Below, piece after piece: positions 36,438-43,905 of a stretch of 64,000 nt of DNA. The translations under genes and the position numbers were made by a program. Every line of letters begins with the position of its first letter. Position 1 is the stretch's first letter. This stretch comes from Metallococcus carri (GTDB taxonomy: Bacteria > Actinomycetota > Actinomycetes > Actinomycetales > Dermatophilaceae), in assembly GCF_011440275.1 (NCBI RefSeq), contig NZ_JAAOIV010000008.1, positions 1-64,000 on the forward strand, in the 5' to 3' direction. A model generated the notes under the pieces. That model had not been told where the DNA came from and did no database searches. It saw only the letters and a program-made list of their open reading frames with translations.

Positions 36438-36454
36438 TTGCAACGCCTCGCAAC
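36438..36454. promoter_or_regulatory. Putative AcoR site 2 (inverted orientation)
   Basis: TTGCAACGCCTCGCAAC; on the minus strand GTTGCGAGGCGTTGCAA, matching the acoR-upstream word GTTGCACGATGTTGCAA at both GTTGC blocks and the trailing AA. It is 40 bp before the acoX ATG. Confidence 0.6.
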
Positions 36455-36493
36455 CCTGGTCGGCCGACCCCGCGCCGCGCTCTGCTAGCAGGC

Positions 36494-37573
36494 ATGACAG
36501 TGGCATCCAGTTCACCCACGGTGGGCGTCGTCGCCAATCCGGCGTCAGGTCGTGACATCCGCCGGCTGGTCGCCCGTGCCTCGGTCTTCCCCACGGCCGA
36601 GAAGGCCAACATGGTGGTGCGGATGCTGACTGCCTTCGGCTCGGTCGGTGTCGAGCGCGTCCTGCTGTCGACCGATCTCGGGGGTATCTCGGCCGGCGTC
36701 CTGCGCGCGCTGAAGTCGCGGGTCGAGGGCGTCGATCCGCCGTGGCCGCAGCTGCATTTTGTCGACGACGACCCGATCACCGGCACCGGCGAGGACACCA
36801 CCCTCACCGTGCGCCGGATGATCGCCGCGGGAGCCGAAGTCATCGTCTGTCTCGGCGGTGACGGCACCGCCCGGCTGGCTGCCGCCGCGTGCGGTGAGGT
36901 GCCCCTCCTGGCGCTCAGCACCGGCACCAACAACGCCTTTCCCGTGATGCGCGAGGCGACGATCGCCGGCCTCGCCGCGGGGCTGGTCGCGACCCACGCG
37001 GTGCCGGAACCGGTCGCGCTGCGCCGCGACCTCGCCCTCGAGGTGCGCACAGACGCACGCCGCGAGATCGCGCTGGTCGACGTGTGCGTCGCGGCGGCGC
37101 GCCATATCGGGTCCCGGGCGCTGTGGGACCCCGCCGGTCTGCGCACCCTGATCTGCACCTTCGCCGAGCCGGATGCCATCGGCCTGTCCAGCATCGCCGG
37201 GCTGCTGTGCCCCTCCCCGCGCCGGCAGGCCAGCGGTGTCCTGCTGGAGCTGGCTGCGCCAGAGTCCGCCCCCGTCGTCGTCCGCGCCCCGATCGCGCCC
37301 GGCCTGGTGCTGCCGGTCGGCGTGCGGTCCTGGCGCGAGCTTCAGCCGGGTGACGAGGTCGCGGTCACCGACGCCGGAGTCATCGCGCTCGACGGCGAAC
37401 GCGAGATCGAACTGCGACCCCGGGACCGCGCCACGGTCAGCCTCACCACCCACGGGCCGCGCGCGATCGACATACCTGCCGTGATGGCGCACGCGGCCTG
37501 CGAGGGCCTGCTCACCACCGGCACCCCAGACCTGACCAGCTCGATCAGGAAGAGAAAAGGAGCACCCCGATGA
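36494..37573 (+). CDS. acoX: AcoX, acetoin catabolism protein of the NAD-kinase-like fold
   Basis: A 359-residue protein of the ATP-NAD/AcoX kinase family. VGVVANPASGRDIRRLVA is the opening motif, VIVCLGGDGTARLAA the nucleotide-binding GGDGT, and LLALSTGTNNAFP the following NAD-kinase-like motif. AcoX is regularly encoded with acetoin dehydrogenase but its role is unresolved. The gene is first in acoX-acoA-acoB-acoC; its stop overlaps the acoA ATG by four bases. Confidence 0.92.
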   Translation: MTVASSSPTVGVVANPASGRDIRRLVARASVFPTAEKANMVVRMLTAFGSVGVERVLLSTDLGGISAGVLRALKSRVEGVDPPWPQLHFVDDDPITGTGEDTTLTVRRMIAAGAEVIVCLGGDGTARLAAAACGEVPLLALSTGTNNAFPVMREATIAGLAAGLVATHAVPEPVALRRDLALEVRTDARREIALVDVCVAAARHIGSRALWDPAGLRTLICTFAEPDAIGLSSIAGLLCPSPRRQASGVLLELAAPESAPVVVRAPIAPGLVLPVGVRSWRELQPGDEVAVTDAGVIALDGEREIELRPRDRATVSLTTHGPRAIDIPAVMAHAACEGLLTTGTPDLTSSIRKRKGAPR

Positions 37574-38565
37574 CCGCTACGGCAACCGTCCGCACGCAGG
37601 AGGGGCTGAGCGCAGACAAGCTGCGCGATGCCTACCGGATGATGCGGACCATTCGAGAGTTCGAGGAACGGCTGCACACCGAATTCGCCACCGGCGAGAT
37701 CCCCGGCTTCGTCCACCTGTATGCCGGTGAGGAGGCGTCCGCGACCGGCGTGTGCACCCACCTCGACGAGCGGGACACCATCGCCTCGACCCACCGCGGC
37801 CACGGCCACTGCATCGCCAAGGGCGTCGACGTCAAGGGGATGATGGCCGAGATCTACGGCAAGGCCACCGGCACCTGCCACGGCAAGGGTGGCTCGATGC
37901 ACATCGCCGATCTGGCCAAGGGCATGCTCGGCGCCAACGGCATCGTCGGTGGCGGGCCGCCGCTCATCTGCGGCACCGCACTCGCCGCCAAGATCCAGGG
38001 CACCGGCGGGGTGAGCGTCGCCTTCTTCGGCGACGGCGCCAGCAACCAGGGCACCACCTTGGAGGCGATGAACCTCGCCTCGGTCTGGAACCTCCCGGCG
38101 ATCTTCGTGGCGGAGAACAACGGGTATGCCGAGAGCACCGCGAGCACCTGGTCGGTCGCCGCGGACGACATCGCCGACCGCGCGTCCGGCTTCGGTATGC
38201 CGGGCGTCATCGTCGACGGGTTCGACTTCTTCGCCGTGCACGAGGCGGCCGGCGAGGCGATCGCCCGAGCCCGCGCCGGCGGCGGACCGACCCTGATCGA
38301 GGTGAAGTTCACCCGCTATTTCGGCCACTTCGAAGGCGACCAGCAGACCTACCGCGCCGACGAGGTCGCCCGCGCCCGCGAAGAACTGGACTGCCTCAAG
38401 CGGTTCCGCGCGCGGGTCACCGAGACCGGCGAACTGAGCGCGGACGACCTGGACGCCATCGACGCCGAGATCGGCCAGCTGGTCGAGGAATCGGTGGTCG
38501 AGGCGAAGGCCGCCCCGCTGCCGACCGAGGCCGACCTGCTCACCGACGTCTACATCAACTACTGA
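37570..38565 (+). CDS. acoA: Acetoin dehydrogenase E1 alpha subunit
   Basis: A 331-residue thiamine-diphosphate-dependent E1 alpha subunit. The ThDP/Mg motif is GDGASNQGTTLEAMNLA...ENN, and RGHGHCIAKG and GKGGSMHIAD are typical E1 alpha sequences. With AcoB it cleaves acetoin and passes the acetyl unit to the lipoyl domain of AcoC. ATG overlaps acoX (ATGA). A perfectly placed GGAGG after its stop serves acoB. Confidence 0.94.
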   Translation: MTATATVRTQEGLSADKLRDAYRMMRTIREFEERLHTEFATGEIPGFVHLYAGEEASATGVCTHLDERDTIASTHRGHGHCIAKGVDVKGMMAEIYGKATGTCHGKGGSMHIADLAKGMLGANGIVGGGPPLICGTALAAKIQGTGGVSVAFFGDGASNQGTTLEAMNLASVWNLPAIFVAENNGYAESTASTWSVAADDIADRASGFGMPGVIVDGFDFFAVHEAAGEAIARARAGGGPTLIEVKFTRYFGHFEGDQQTYRADEVARAREELDCLKRFRARVTETGELSADDLDAIDAEIGQLVEESVVEAKAAPLPTEADLLTDVYINY

Positions 38566-38580
38566 CTTGGAGGAATGATC

Positions 38581-39600
38581 ATGGCTCGAATGATCAGCTA
38601 CCGCGAGGCCATCAACGAGGCCCTCGCGCTGGAAATGCGACGCGACCCGTCGGTCATCGTGATGGGCGAGGACAACGCCGGTGGCGCGAGCGCCGGCAGC
38701 CCCGGTGAGGAGGACGCCTGGGGTGGCGTGCTCGGTGTGACCAAGGGTCTGTATGGCGAGTTCCCCGACCGCGTGCTCGACACCCCGATCTCCGAATCGG
38801 CGTTCATCGGCGCCGCGGTCGGTGCCGCCACCGCCGGGCTGCGCCCGGTCGCCGAACTCATGTTCATCGACTTCATGGGCGTGTGCTTCGACCAGATCTT
38901 CAACCAGGCGGCGAAGTTCCGGTACATGTTCGGCGGCAAGGCGGTCACCCCGGTCGTCATCCGCACGATGTATGGCGCGGGCCTGCGCGCGGCCGCCCAG
39001 CACTCGCAGGTGCTCTATCCGCTGTTCACCCACATCCCCGGGCTGAAGGTCGTCGTGCCGTCCAACCCGTACGAGGCCAAGGGTCTGCTGATCCAGGCGA
39101 TCCGCGACGACGACCCGGTGATCTTCTGCGAGCACAAGGCGCTCTATGACATGCAGGGCGATGTGCCCGAGGGGGCGTACGTCATCCCCTTCGGGGAGGC
39201 GAATGTCGTGCGCGATGGTGACGACGTGACCATCGTGGCGCTCGGCCGGATGGTGTCCTACGCCAGCGAGGCCGCCGAGGAACTGGCGGGCACTGGCGTC
39301 GACGCGGAGATCATCGACCCGCGCACGACCAGCCCGCTGGACACCGAGACGATCATCGAGAGCGTCGAGCGCACCGGGCGACTCGTCGTGGTCGATGAGT
39401 CCAACCCGCGGTGCAGCGTCGCGCGCGACATCAGCGCCATCGTGGCCGAGGAGGCCTTCGGCGCGCTCAAGGCGCCCATCCAGGTCGTCACTGCTCCGCA
39501 CACGCCGGTGCCCTTCTCCGATGTGCTCGAGGACCTCTACATCCCGAGCACCCAGGACATCGTCAATGCCGTGAAGACCGCGACTGATTGGAAGCGCTGA
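38581..39600 (+). CDS. acoB: Acetoin dehydrogenase E1 beta subunit
   Basis: A 339-residue transketolase-like E1 beta subunit: SYREAINEALALEMRRDPSVIVMGEDN, DTPISESAFIGAAVGAA, and the C-terminal VVVDESNPRCSVARDISA. The ATG at 38581 is chosen because GGAGG at 38569-38573 is seven bases upstream; the nearer ATG at 38575 is too close. Its TGA overlaps the acoC ATG by one base. Confidence 0.94.
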   Translation: MARMISYREAINEALALEMRRDPSVIVMGEDNAGGASAGSPGEEDAWGGVLGVTKGLYGEFPDRVLDTPISESAFIGAAVGAATAGLRPVAELMFIDFMGVCFDQIFNQAAKFRYMFGGKAVTPVVIRTMYGAGLRAAAQHSQVLYPLFTHIPGLKVVVPSNPYEAKGLLIQAIRDDDPVIFCEHKALYDMQGDVPEGAYVIPFGEANVVRDGDDVTIVALGRMVSYASEAAEELAGTGVDAEIIDPRTTSPLDTETIIESVERTGRLVVVDESNPRCSVARDISAIVAEEAFGALKAPIQVVTAPHTPVPFSDVLEDLYIPSTQDIVNAVKTATDWKR

Positions 39601-40733
39601 TGAGTGACATCACCAATGTCGTCATGCCGAAGTGGGGCCTGTCGATGACCACCGGCCGGGTCACCGAGTGGCTGGTCGAGGAGGGCGAGGAGGTCTCCGC
39701 CGGGGACGACCTGCTCGAGATCGACACCGACAAGATCGCCGGAGCCCTCGAGTCGCCCGCGGGCGGAGTCCTTCGTCGGCAGATCGCCGAGCTGGACGAG
39801 CCTGTGCCCGTCGGCGCCACCATTGCTCTCCTTGCTCCGGCCGAGGTGCCGGAGGAGGAGATCGACCAGGCGGCCAAGGCGGCCCGGGAGCAGCTCGAGG
39901 CCGGCGCCGTCGAGGAGTCGGCCGGCCCGGAGATCGGCAAGGTCACCGTCGACGGCCGCGAAATCGCTTACGCCCGAATGGGATCCGAGGGCGAGCACAT
40001 CGTGCTGGTCCACGGTTATGGCGGCGACAAGAACTCCTGGCTGTTCGTGCAGGAGCCGCTGTCGTCGTCATACCTCGTGGACGCGATCGACCTGCCCGGA
40101 CACGGCGAGTCCACCAAGGACGTCGGCGACGGCTCGCTCGACGTGCTGGCGCAGGCGGTGACCGGCTATCTCGCCGAGCGCGGCATCGAGCGTGCGCACC
40201 TGGTCGGGCACTCGCTCGGCGGTGCGGTCGCCATCGCGGCGGCCGCCGCGGCACCGGCACAGGTGGCGTCGCTGACGCTGATCGCACCGGCGGGCGTGGG
40301 GCCGGACATCAACGCCGACTACCTGCGCGGCTTCGCGCAGGCCCAGTCGCGCCGCGAACTCCAGCCGCACCTGACCGCGCTGTTCGCCGATCCCTCGCTC
40401 GCGACCCGGCAGCTCGCGGACGACCTGATGAAGTACAAGCGGCTGGACGGTGTCGATGCCTCGCTGAACGCCCTGCTCGCCACCCTGCTGGACGGCGACC
40501 GGGCCGGCATCGAGGTGGCGCCGCTGCTGAGCTCCACCCGCGTCCCGGTGCGGGTCGTGTGGGGCGAGGCCGACGCGGTGGTGCCGATTTCGAATGCCGA
40601 GGGCCTGGCCGACCGCGCGGACGTCACCCGGGTGCCCGACGCCGGGCACATGGCGCACATGGAGCAACCGTCGGCCGTCGTGCGGGCGGTCACCTCGGCG
40701 GTCGAGGCGACCCCGGCGCAGCAGCCGGCCTGA
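39600..40733 (+). CDS. acoC: Acetoin dehydrogenase E2-like subunit: lipoyl domain plus alpha/beta-hydrolase
   Basis: A 377-residue protein. Residues 1-80 are a lipoyl domain with the lipoylation lysine Lys45 in EIDTDKIAGALES. After an Ala/Glu linker, residues 115-365 are an alpha/beta-hydrolase with VLVHGYGGDKNSW and GHSLGG (Ser205). It replaces the usual catalytic E2 acetyltransferase core, as in AcoC of Pseudomonas-type acetoin systems. Acetyl transfer to CoA is assumed. No dihydrolipoyl dehydrogenase gene is present in the locus, so E3 must be shared with other complexes. Confidence 0.92.
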   Translation: MSDITNVVMPKWGLSMTTGRVTEWLVEEGEEVSAGDDLLEIDTDKIAGALESPAGGVLRRQIAELDEPVPVGATIALLAPAEVPEEEIDQAAKAAREQLEAGAVEESAGPEIGKVTVDGREIAYARMGSEGEHIVLVHGYGGDKNSWLFVQEPLSSSYLVDAIDLPGHGESTKDVGDGSLDVLAQAVTGYLAERGIERAHLVGHSLGGAVAIAAAAAAPAQVASLTLIAPAGVGPDINADYLRGFAQAQSRRELQPHLTALFADPSLATRQLADDLMKYKRLDGVDASLNALLATLLDGDRAGIEVAPLLSSTRVPVRVVWGEADAVVPISNAEGLADRADVTRVPDAGHMAHMEQPSAVVRAVTSAVEATPAQQPA

Positions 40734-40744
40734 CGCGCGACATC

Positions 40745-40778
40745 GCCGGCCCCGGTGGGTGCCCCCACCGGGGCCGGC
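40745..40778 (+). terminator. Hairpin between acoC and acoR
   Basis: A perfect 15-bp stem, GCCGGCCCCGGTGGG (40745-40759) paired with 40764-40778, 4-base loop. No T-run follows, so termination may be partial or Rho-assisted. Confidence 0.6.
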
Positions 40779-40799
40779 GGACGCGCGCGCGCTACGAAT

Positions 40800-40817
40800 G
40801 TTGCACGATGTTGCAAC
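40800..40817. promoter_or_regulatory. Putative AcoR site 3 upstream of acoR
   Basis: GTTGCACGATGTTGCAAC contains GTTGC-N5-GTTGC and also the inverted repeat GTTGCA...TGCAAC. It lies 57 bp before the acoR start and matches the two sites in the SDR-acoX intergenic region. Confidence 0.6.
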
Positions 40818-40873
40818 CGGTCGAGCTGTGGCGACGATCACACCGGCGCTCTATCCTCACCAGAGGAGGTCGA

Positions 40874-42076
40874 GTGCCCTTGTCCCATTTCAACGCCGTT
40901 CGCCCGGGGACCAACCTGTCCCAGTACGCACGCGAACTCACCCGGATCCACGACTGTGTCGTCAGTGGCTCGAGCGCCCCGCAACGGCCGCGGGCGGTGG
41001 TCGCGCGTTCCTGGCAGCGGGTGCTGCAGGCCGGCCTGGACGCCTCGCGCAAGAACTACCGCGAGCCGCTCAGCACGCAGGAGGTCCTCCGTCGGCGCAA
41101 TGCGTCGCCGCTGCGCGGGGTGATCAGCGACCTGCTCGCGGTGATCTCCGGGGTCGCCGATGCCTCCCGGCTGCTGATGGTCGTCGCCGATGCCGAGGGC
41201 GTTGTGCTGTGGCGCGCGGGATCGGTGGCGGTGCGCAGTCATGCCGACGCGCTGGGTTTCACCGAGGGCGCCGACTGGAGCGAGAAGCAGGTCGGCACCA
41301 ACGCCATCGGCACCGCCCTCGCCGAGGCCGCGCCGGTGCAGCTGTTCTCCGCCGAGCACTTCGAGCAGGCCCAGCATCCGTGGTACTGCACCGCTCACCC
41401 GATCCACGACCCGCGCACCGGCGAGTTGCTCGGCATCGTCGACGTCAGCGGGCCGGCGCTCAGCCTGCACCCCACGATCGGGGCGCTGGTGCAGACCGCG
41501 GTGCGGCTGGCCGAGGCGCAACTGTGGCGGGGCCACGAGGAGCGGCTGGCACGACTGCGTCAATCGGCCGAGCCGCTCGTCGCCGCCACCCGCGGACCCC
41601 TGCTCGTGGTCGATGAGCACGGCTGGGTCGCCCATCACCACGGCATCCACGCGCGCGACCGGATCGCGGTGCCGCGCGAAGGCACGGCGCTCACGATCCC
41701 CGGCATGGGCATCTGCCTGCCCGAACGCCTGCACGAGGGCTGGCTGGTCCGGCCCGCCGAGGGCGGCCGCGCGATCACCGCCGTGCTCCAGCTCGGCAGC
41801 CCGGCCACGCTGGAGGTGCGCTCGGCCACCGACGTATGGCGGATGCCCTTGTCCGAACGGCATGCCGAGGTGATGCAGGTGCTGCATGCCGCCGGACGCA
41901 GCGGGATGAGCGCGGGCCAGTTGAGCCTGGCGCTGTATGGCGATGGTGAGCATCTGGTCACCGTGCGCGCCGAAATCTCCCGGATGCGCCGGCAACTGGG
42001 CACGCTGGTCGCCACCAAGCCCTACCGCATCGCCGACGACGTCAACCTCACGGTGCTCAGCGAAGCGCTCGGGTGA
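40874..42076 (+). CDS. acoR: AcoR-like transcriptional regulator with GAF domain, no AAA+ domain
   Basis: A 400-residue regulator. The N-terminal and GAF-like sensor regions (SWQRVLQAGLD, then ADAEGVVLWRAGS, EKQVGTNAIGTALAEAAPVQLFSAEHF, PIHDPRTGELLGIVDVSG) match the input part of AcoR activators. The sigma-54-interacting AAA+ domain is absent; instead a winged-helix region (LSERHAEVMQVLHAAGRSGMSAGQLSLALYGD) follows. This is the actinobacterial form, suited to genomes without sigma-54. GTG at 40874 has AGAGGAGG just upstream. It probably activates the aco operon and the SDR gene in response to acetoin. Confidence 0.88.
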   Translation: MPLSHFNAVRPGTNLSQYARELTRIHDCVVSGSSAPQRPRAVVARSWQRVLQAGLDASRKNYREPLSTQEVLRRRNASPLRGVISDLLAVISGVADASRLLMVVADAEGVVLWRAGSVAVRSHADALGFTEGADWSEKQVGTNAIGTALAEAAPVQLFSAEHFEQAQHPWYCTAHPIHDPRTGELLGIVDVSGPALSLHPTIGALVQTAVRLAEAQLWRGHEERLARLRQSAEPLVAATRGPLLVVDEHGWVAHHHGIHARDRIAVPREGTALTIPGMGICLPERLHEGWLVRPAEGGRAITAVLQLGSPATLEVRSATDVWRMPLSERHAEVMQVLHAAGRSGMSAGQLSLALYGDGEHLVTVRAEISRMRRQLGTLVATKPYRIADDVNLTVLSEALG

Positions 42077-42078
42077 CG

Positions 42079-42423
42079 CTACCGCCCGAGGCGACCCAGC
42101 GCTCCGCCATACGTCTGCACGAGGGCTTCGCCGATCGGGCGGGCGTTGGCCTGCAAAATGTCCAACGGGACTCGCGGCAGGTTCTCCTCCCAGTCCAGCA
42201 GGGGTGAACCGCGCAGCTGGAGCATCCGCGCCGGCCGTCCGAACATCCACAGGTGCAGGTGCGCGCCACCGTCGCCGTATTTGGCGATCTGCGCGCGCCC
42301 GACGCTCGGGAGTGCCTCGACGCCCGGCATCTCCTCCGCGGCGACGGTGAGGCGGCCGTTCTCGTCGGTCGCCGCGCGCACGCGGGCGTAGTAGTCCTCG
42401 ATGCTCTCCGGCGCTCGCGTCAT
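42079..42423 (-). CDS. HIT-like protein with apparent internal deletion
   Basis: A 114-residue protein. The C-terminal half (IAKYGDGGAHLHLWMFGRPARMLQLRGSPLLDWEENLP) resembles the histidine-motif half of a HIT-superfamily protein common in actinobacteria at about 200 residues. The N-terminal start EDYYARVRAATDENGRL also matches that family. The roughly 90 residues expected between them are missing, with the frame kept (AAEEMPG joins directly to VEALPSVGRA). The hydrolase fold would be incomplete, so the gene may be decaying. ATG 42423 is preferred. It converges on acoR with a two-base gap. Confidence 0.6.
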   Translation of the reverse strand: MTRAPESIEDYYARVRAATDENGRLTVAAEEMPGVEALPSVGRAQIAKYGDGGAHLHLWMFGRPARMLQLRGSPLLDWEENLPRVPLDILQANARPIGEALVQTYGGALGRLGR

Positions 42424-42465
42424 AACGCCGAGCCTAGGTCGTGGACTCGGTGCGGCGTCTCGGGG

Positions 42466-42590
42466 TTTCGACGCGGTCCTCCTTCGTCGGACCTTGCTCA
42501 ACCACCGAGAAGGCCGCGGTCCTCCTTCGTCGGACCTTGCTCAACCACCGAGAAGGCCGCGGTCCTCCTTCGTCGGACCTTGCTCGTTTC
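42466..42590. repeat. 43-bp tandem hairpin repeat (B-element family)
   Basis: CGGTCCTCCTTCGTCGGACC followed by TTGCTCAACCACCGAGAAGGC repeats with starts at 42474, 42517 and 42560 (43-bp period); the third copy is cut short after TTGCTC. The unit contains the hairpin GGTCC...GGACC. TTTCGACGCG at the left and CTTGCTCAACCACCGAG link it to element B at 0.27-0.6 kb. The last copy runs into the 3' end of the permease gene. Confidence 0.85.
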
Positions 42591-43842
42591 TTGACAGGCG
42601 GGCGAGGGCGGTCATCAGGTGATAGGTCAGCAGCACCGCGATGGTGCCGAGCGCGATGCCGGCAAGTTGCACCTTGCCGATCCTCCAGGTGAAGTCGGCG
42701 ATGCCGATGACCAAACCGACGGCCGCGGCGGTGAGGTTGATCGGGTTGCCGAAGTCCACCCGGTTCTCGATCCAGATGCGCGCGCCGAGCAGGCCGATCA
42801 TCCCGTAAAGCACGGTGCCCGCACCACCCAGCACGCCGGCCGGCACCGTCGCGATCGCGGCACCGAACTTCGGGCAGAAGCTCAGCAGCAGCGCCCCGAG
42901 CGCGGCAATCCAGTACGCCGCAGTCGAATACACCTTCGTGGCGGCCATGACGCCGATGTTCTCGGCGTAGGTCGTCGTGCCCGAACCGCCGCCGAAACCG
43001 GCGAGCGTCGTCGCCAGGCCGTCGGCGATCAGCGCCCGGCCCGAGACATCGTCCAGGTCTCGACCGGTCATCTGCGCGACCGACTTCACGTGCCCGATGT
43101 TCTCGGCCACCAGCACAAGCACCACCGGCACGAACAACCCGACGGTCGCCAGGTGGAAGGTCGGCGTGGTGAAATCCGGCAGCCCCACCCACCCGGCCGA
43201 CCGGACGGCGGCGAAGTCGACCTCGCCACGCGCGCACGCGACGGCATACCCGATGGCGACGCCCACCAGGATGCCGAGCCGGCCGAGCAGGCCGCGCCCG
43301 AGCACGGTGACGATCGCGATCGCGGCGACGGTGACCACGCCGGTGACCGGGGAGGTCACGAAATTCGCCTTCGCGGCCGGAGCGAGGTTGAGGCCGATCA
43401 GCGCGACGATCGCGCCGGTCACCACGGGCGGCATCAGCGCCCGCAGCCAGCCGGCGCCGGCCAGCTGCACCACCAGCCCGACGAGCGCGAGCGTCACACC
43501 GGCGAGCACCACGCCGCCGAGGGCGGCCGCCATACCGCCGTCGGACCGCGCCGCCGTGATCGGTGCGATGAACGCGAACGACGACCCGAGATAGGACGGC
43601 ACCCGGCCGGCGGTCAGCAGCAGGAAGAGCATCGTGCCGATGCCGGAGAAGAAGAGCGTCGTCGCGGGCGGGAAATGCGTCAGCAGCGGCACCAGGAAGG
43701 TCGCACCGAACATCGCGACGATGTGCTGGGCGCCGATGCCAATCGTGCGCGGCCAGCTGAGGCGTTCGTCGGGGGCGACGACCTCACCCGCTGCGATCGA
43801 GCGACCGTCACCGTGGACGGTCCAGGAGGGGAGGAAGCTCAC
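42541..43842 (-). CDS. Uracil/xanthine-type nucleobase permease (NCS2)
   Basis: A 433-residue membrane protein with about twelve to fourteen helices, NCS2 family: QHIVAMFGATFLVPLL at the N terminus, FIAPI and the signature VLVAENIGHVKSVAQMTGRDL, then GFGGGSGTTTYAENIGVM. It imports uracil or a related base with protons. The GTG at 43842 is preferred over upstream in-frame starts lying in the divergent MFS promoter. The last dozen codons (NEQGPTKEDRGLLGG) are encoded by the 43-bp repeat, so the repeat supplied a new C terminus. Confidence 0.9.
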   Translation of the reverse strand: MSFLPSWTVHGDGRSIAAGEVVAPDERLSWPRTIGIGAQHIVAMFGATFLVPLLTHFPPATTLFFSGIGTMLFLLLTAGRVPSYLGSSFAFIAPITAARSDGGMAAALGGVVLAGVTLALVGLVVQLAGAGWLRALMPPVVTGAIVALIGLNLAPAAKANFVTSPVTGVVTVAAIAIVTVLGRGLLGRLGILVGVAIGYAVACARGEVDFAAVRSAGWVGLPDFTTPTFHLATVGLFVPVVLVLVAENIGHVKSVAQMTGRDLDDVSGRALIADGLATTLAGFGGGSGTTTYAENIGVMAATKVYSTAAYWIAALGALLLSFCPKFGAAIATVPAGVLGGAGTVLYGMIGLLGARIWIENRVDFGNPINLTAAAVGLVIGIADFTWRIGKVQLAGIALGTIAVLLTYHLMTALARLSRNEQGPTKEDRGLLGG

Positions 43843-43870
43843 GAGCCATGATCCTAGAGGTCCAAGTGGT

Positions 43871-43899
43871 GTTACCTCGCTCTGGTAACTTGCTAGCAT
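43871..43899. promoter_or_regulatory. Inverted repeat and promoter between the permease and the MFS gene
   Basis: GTTACC (43871-43876), 7 bases, GGTAAC (43884-43889) form a perfect inverted repeat. A -10-like TAGCAT (43894-43899) follows, six bases before the MFS ATG at 43906. It is a plausible operator for the MFS gene, the permease, or both; no local regulator is encoded. Confidence 0.55.
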
Positions 43900-43905
43900 T
43901 CTTGT

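Noticed and set aside
39632-42076. An 814-residue AcoR including sequence across acoC
   Set aside because: The first half is out of frame with acoC, which has clear lipoyl and hydrolase domains. AcoR begins at the GTG at 40874 after AGAGGAGG.
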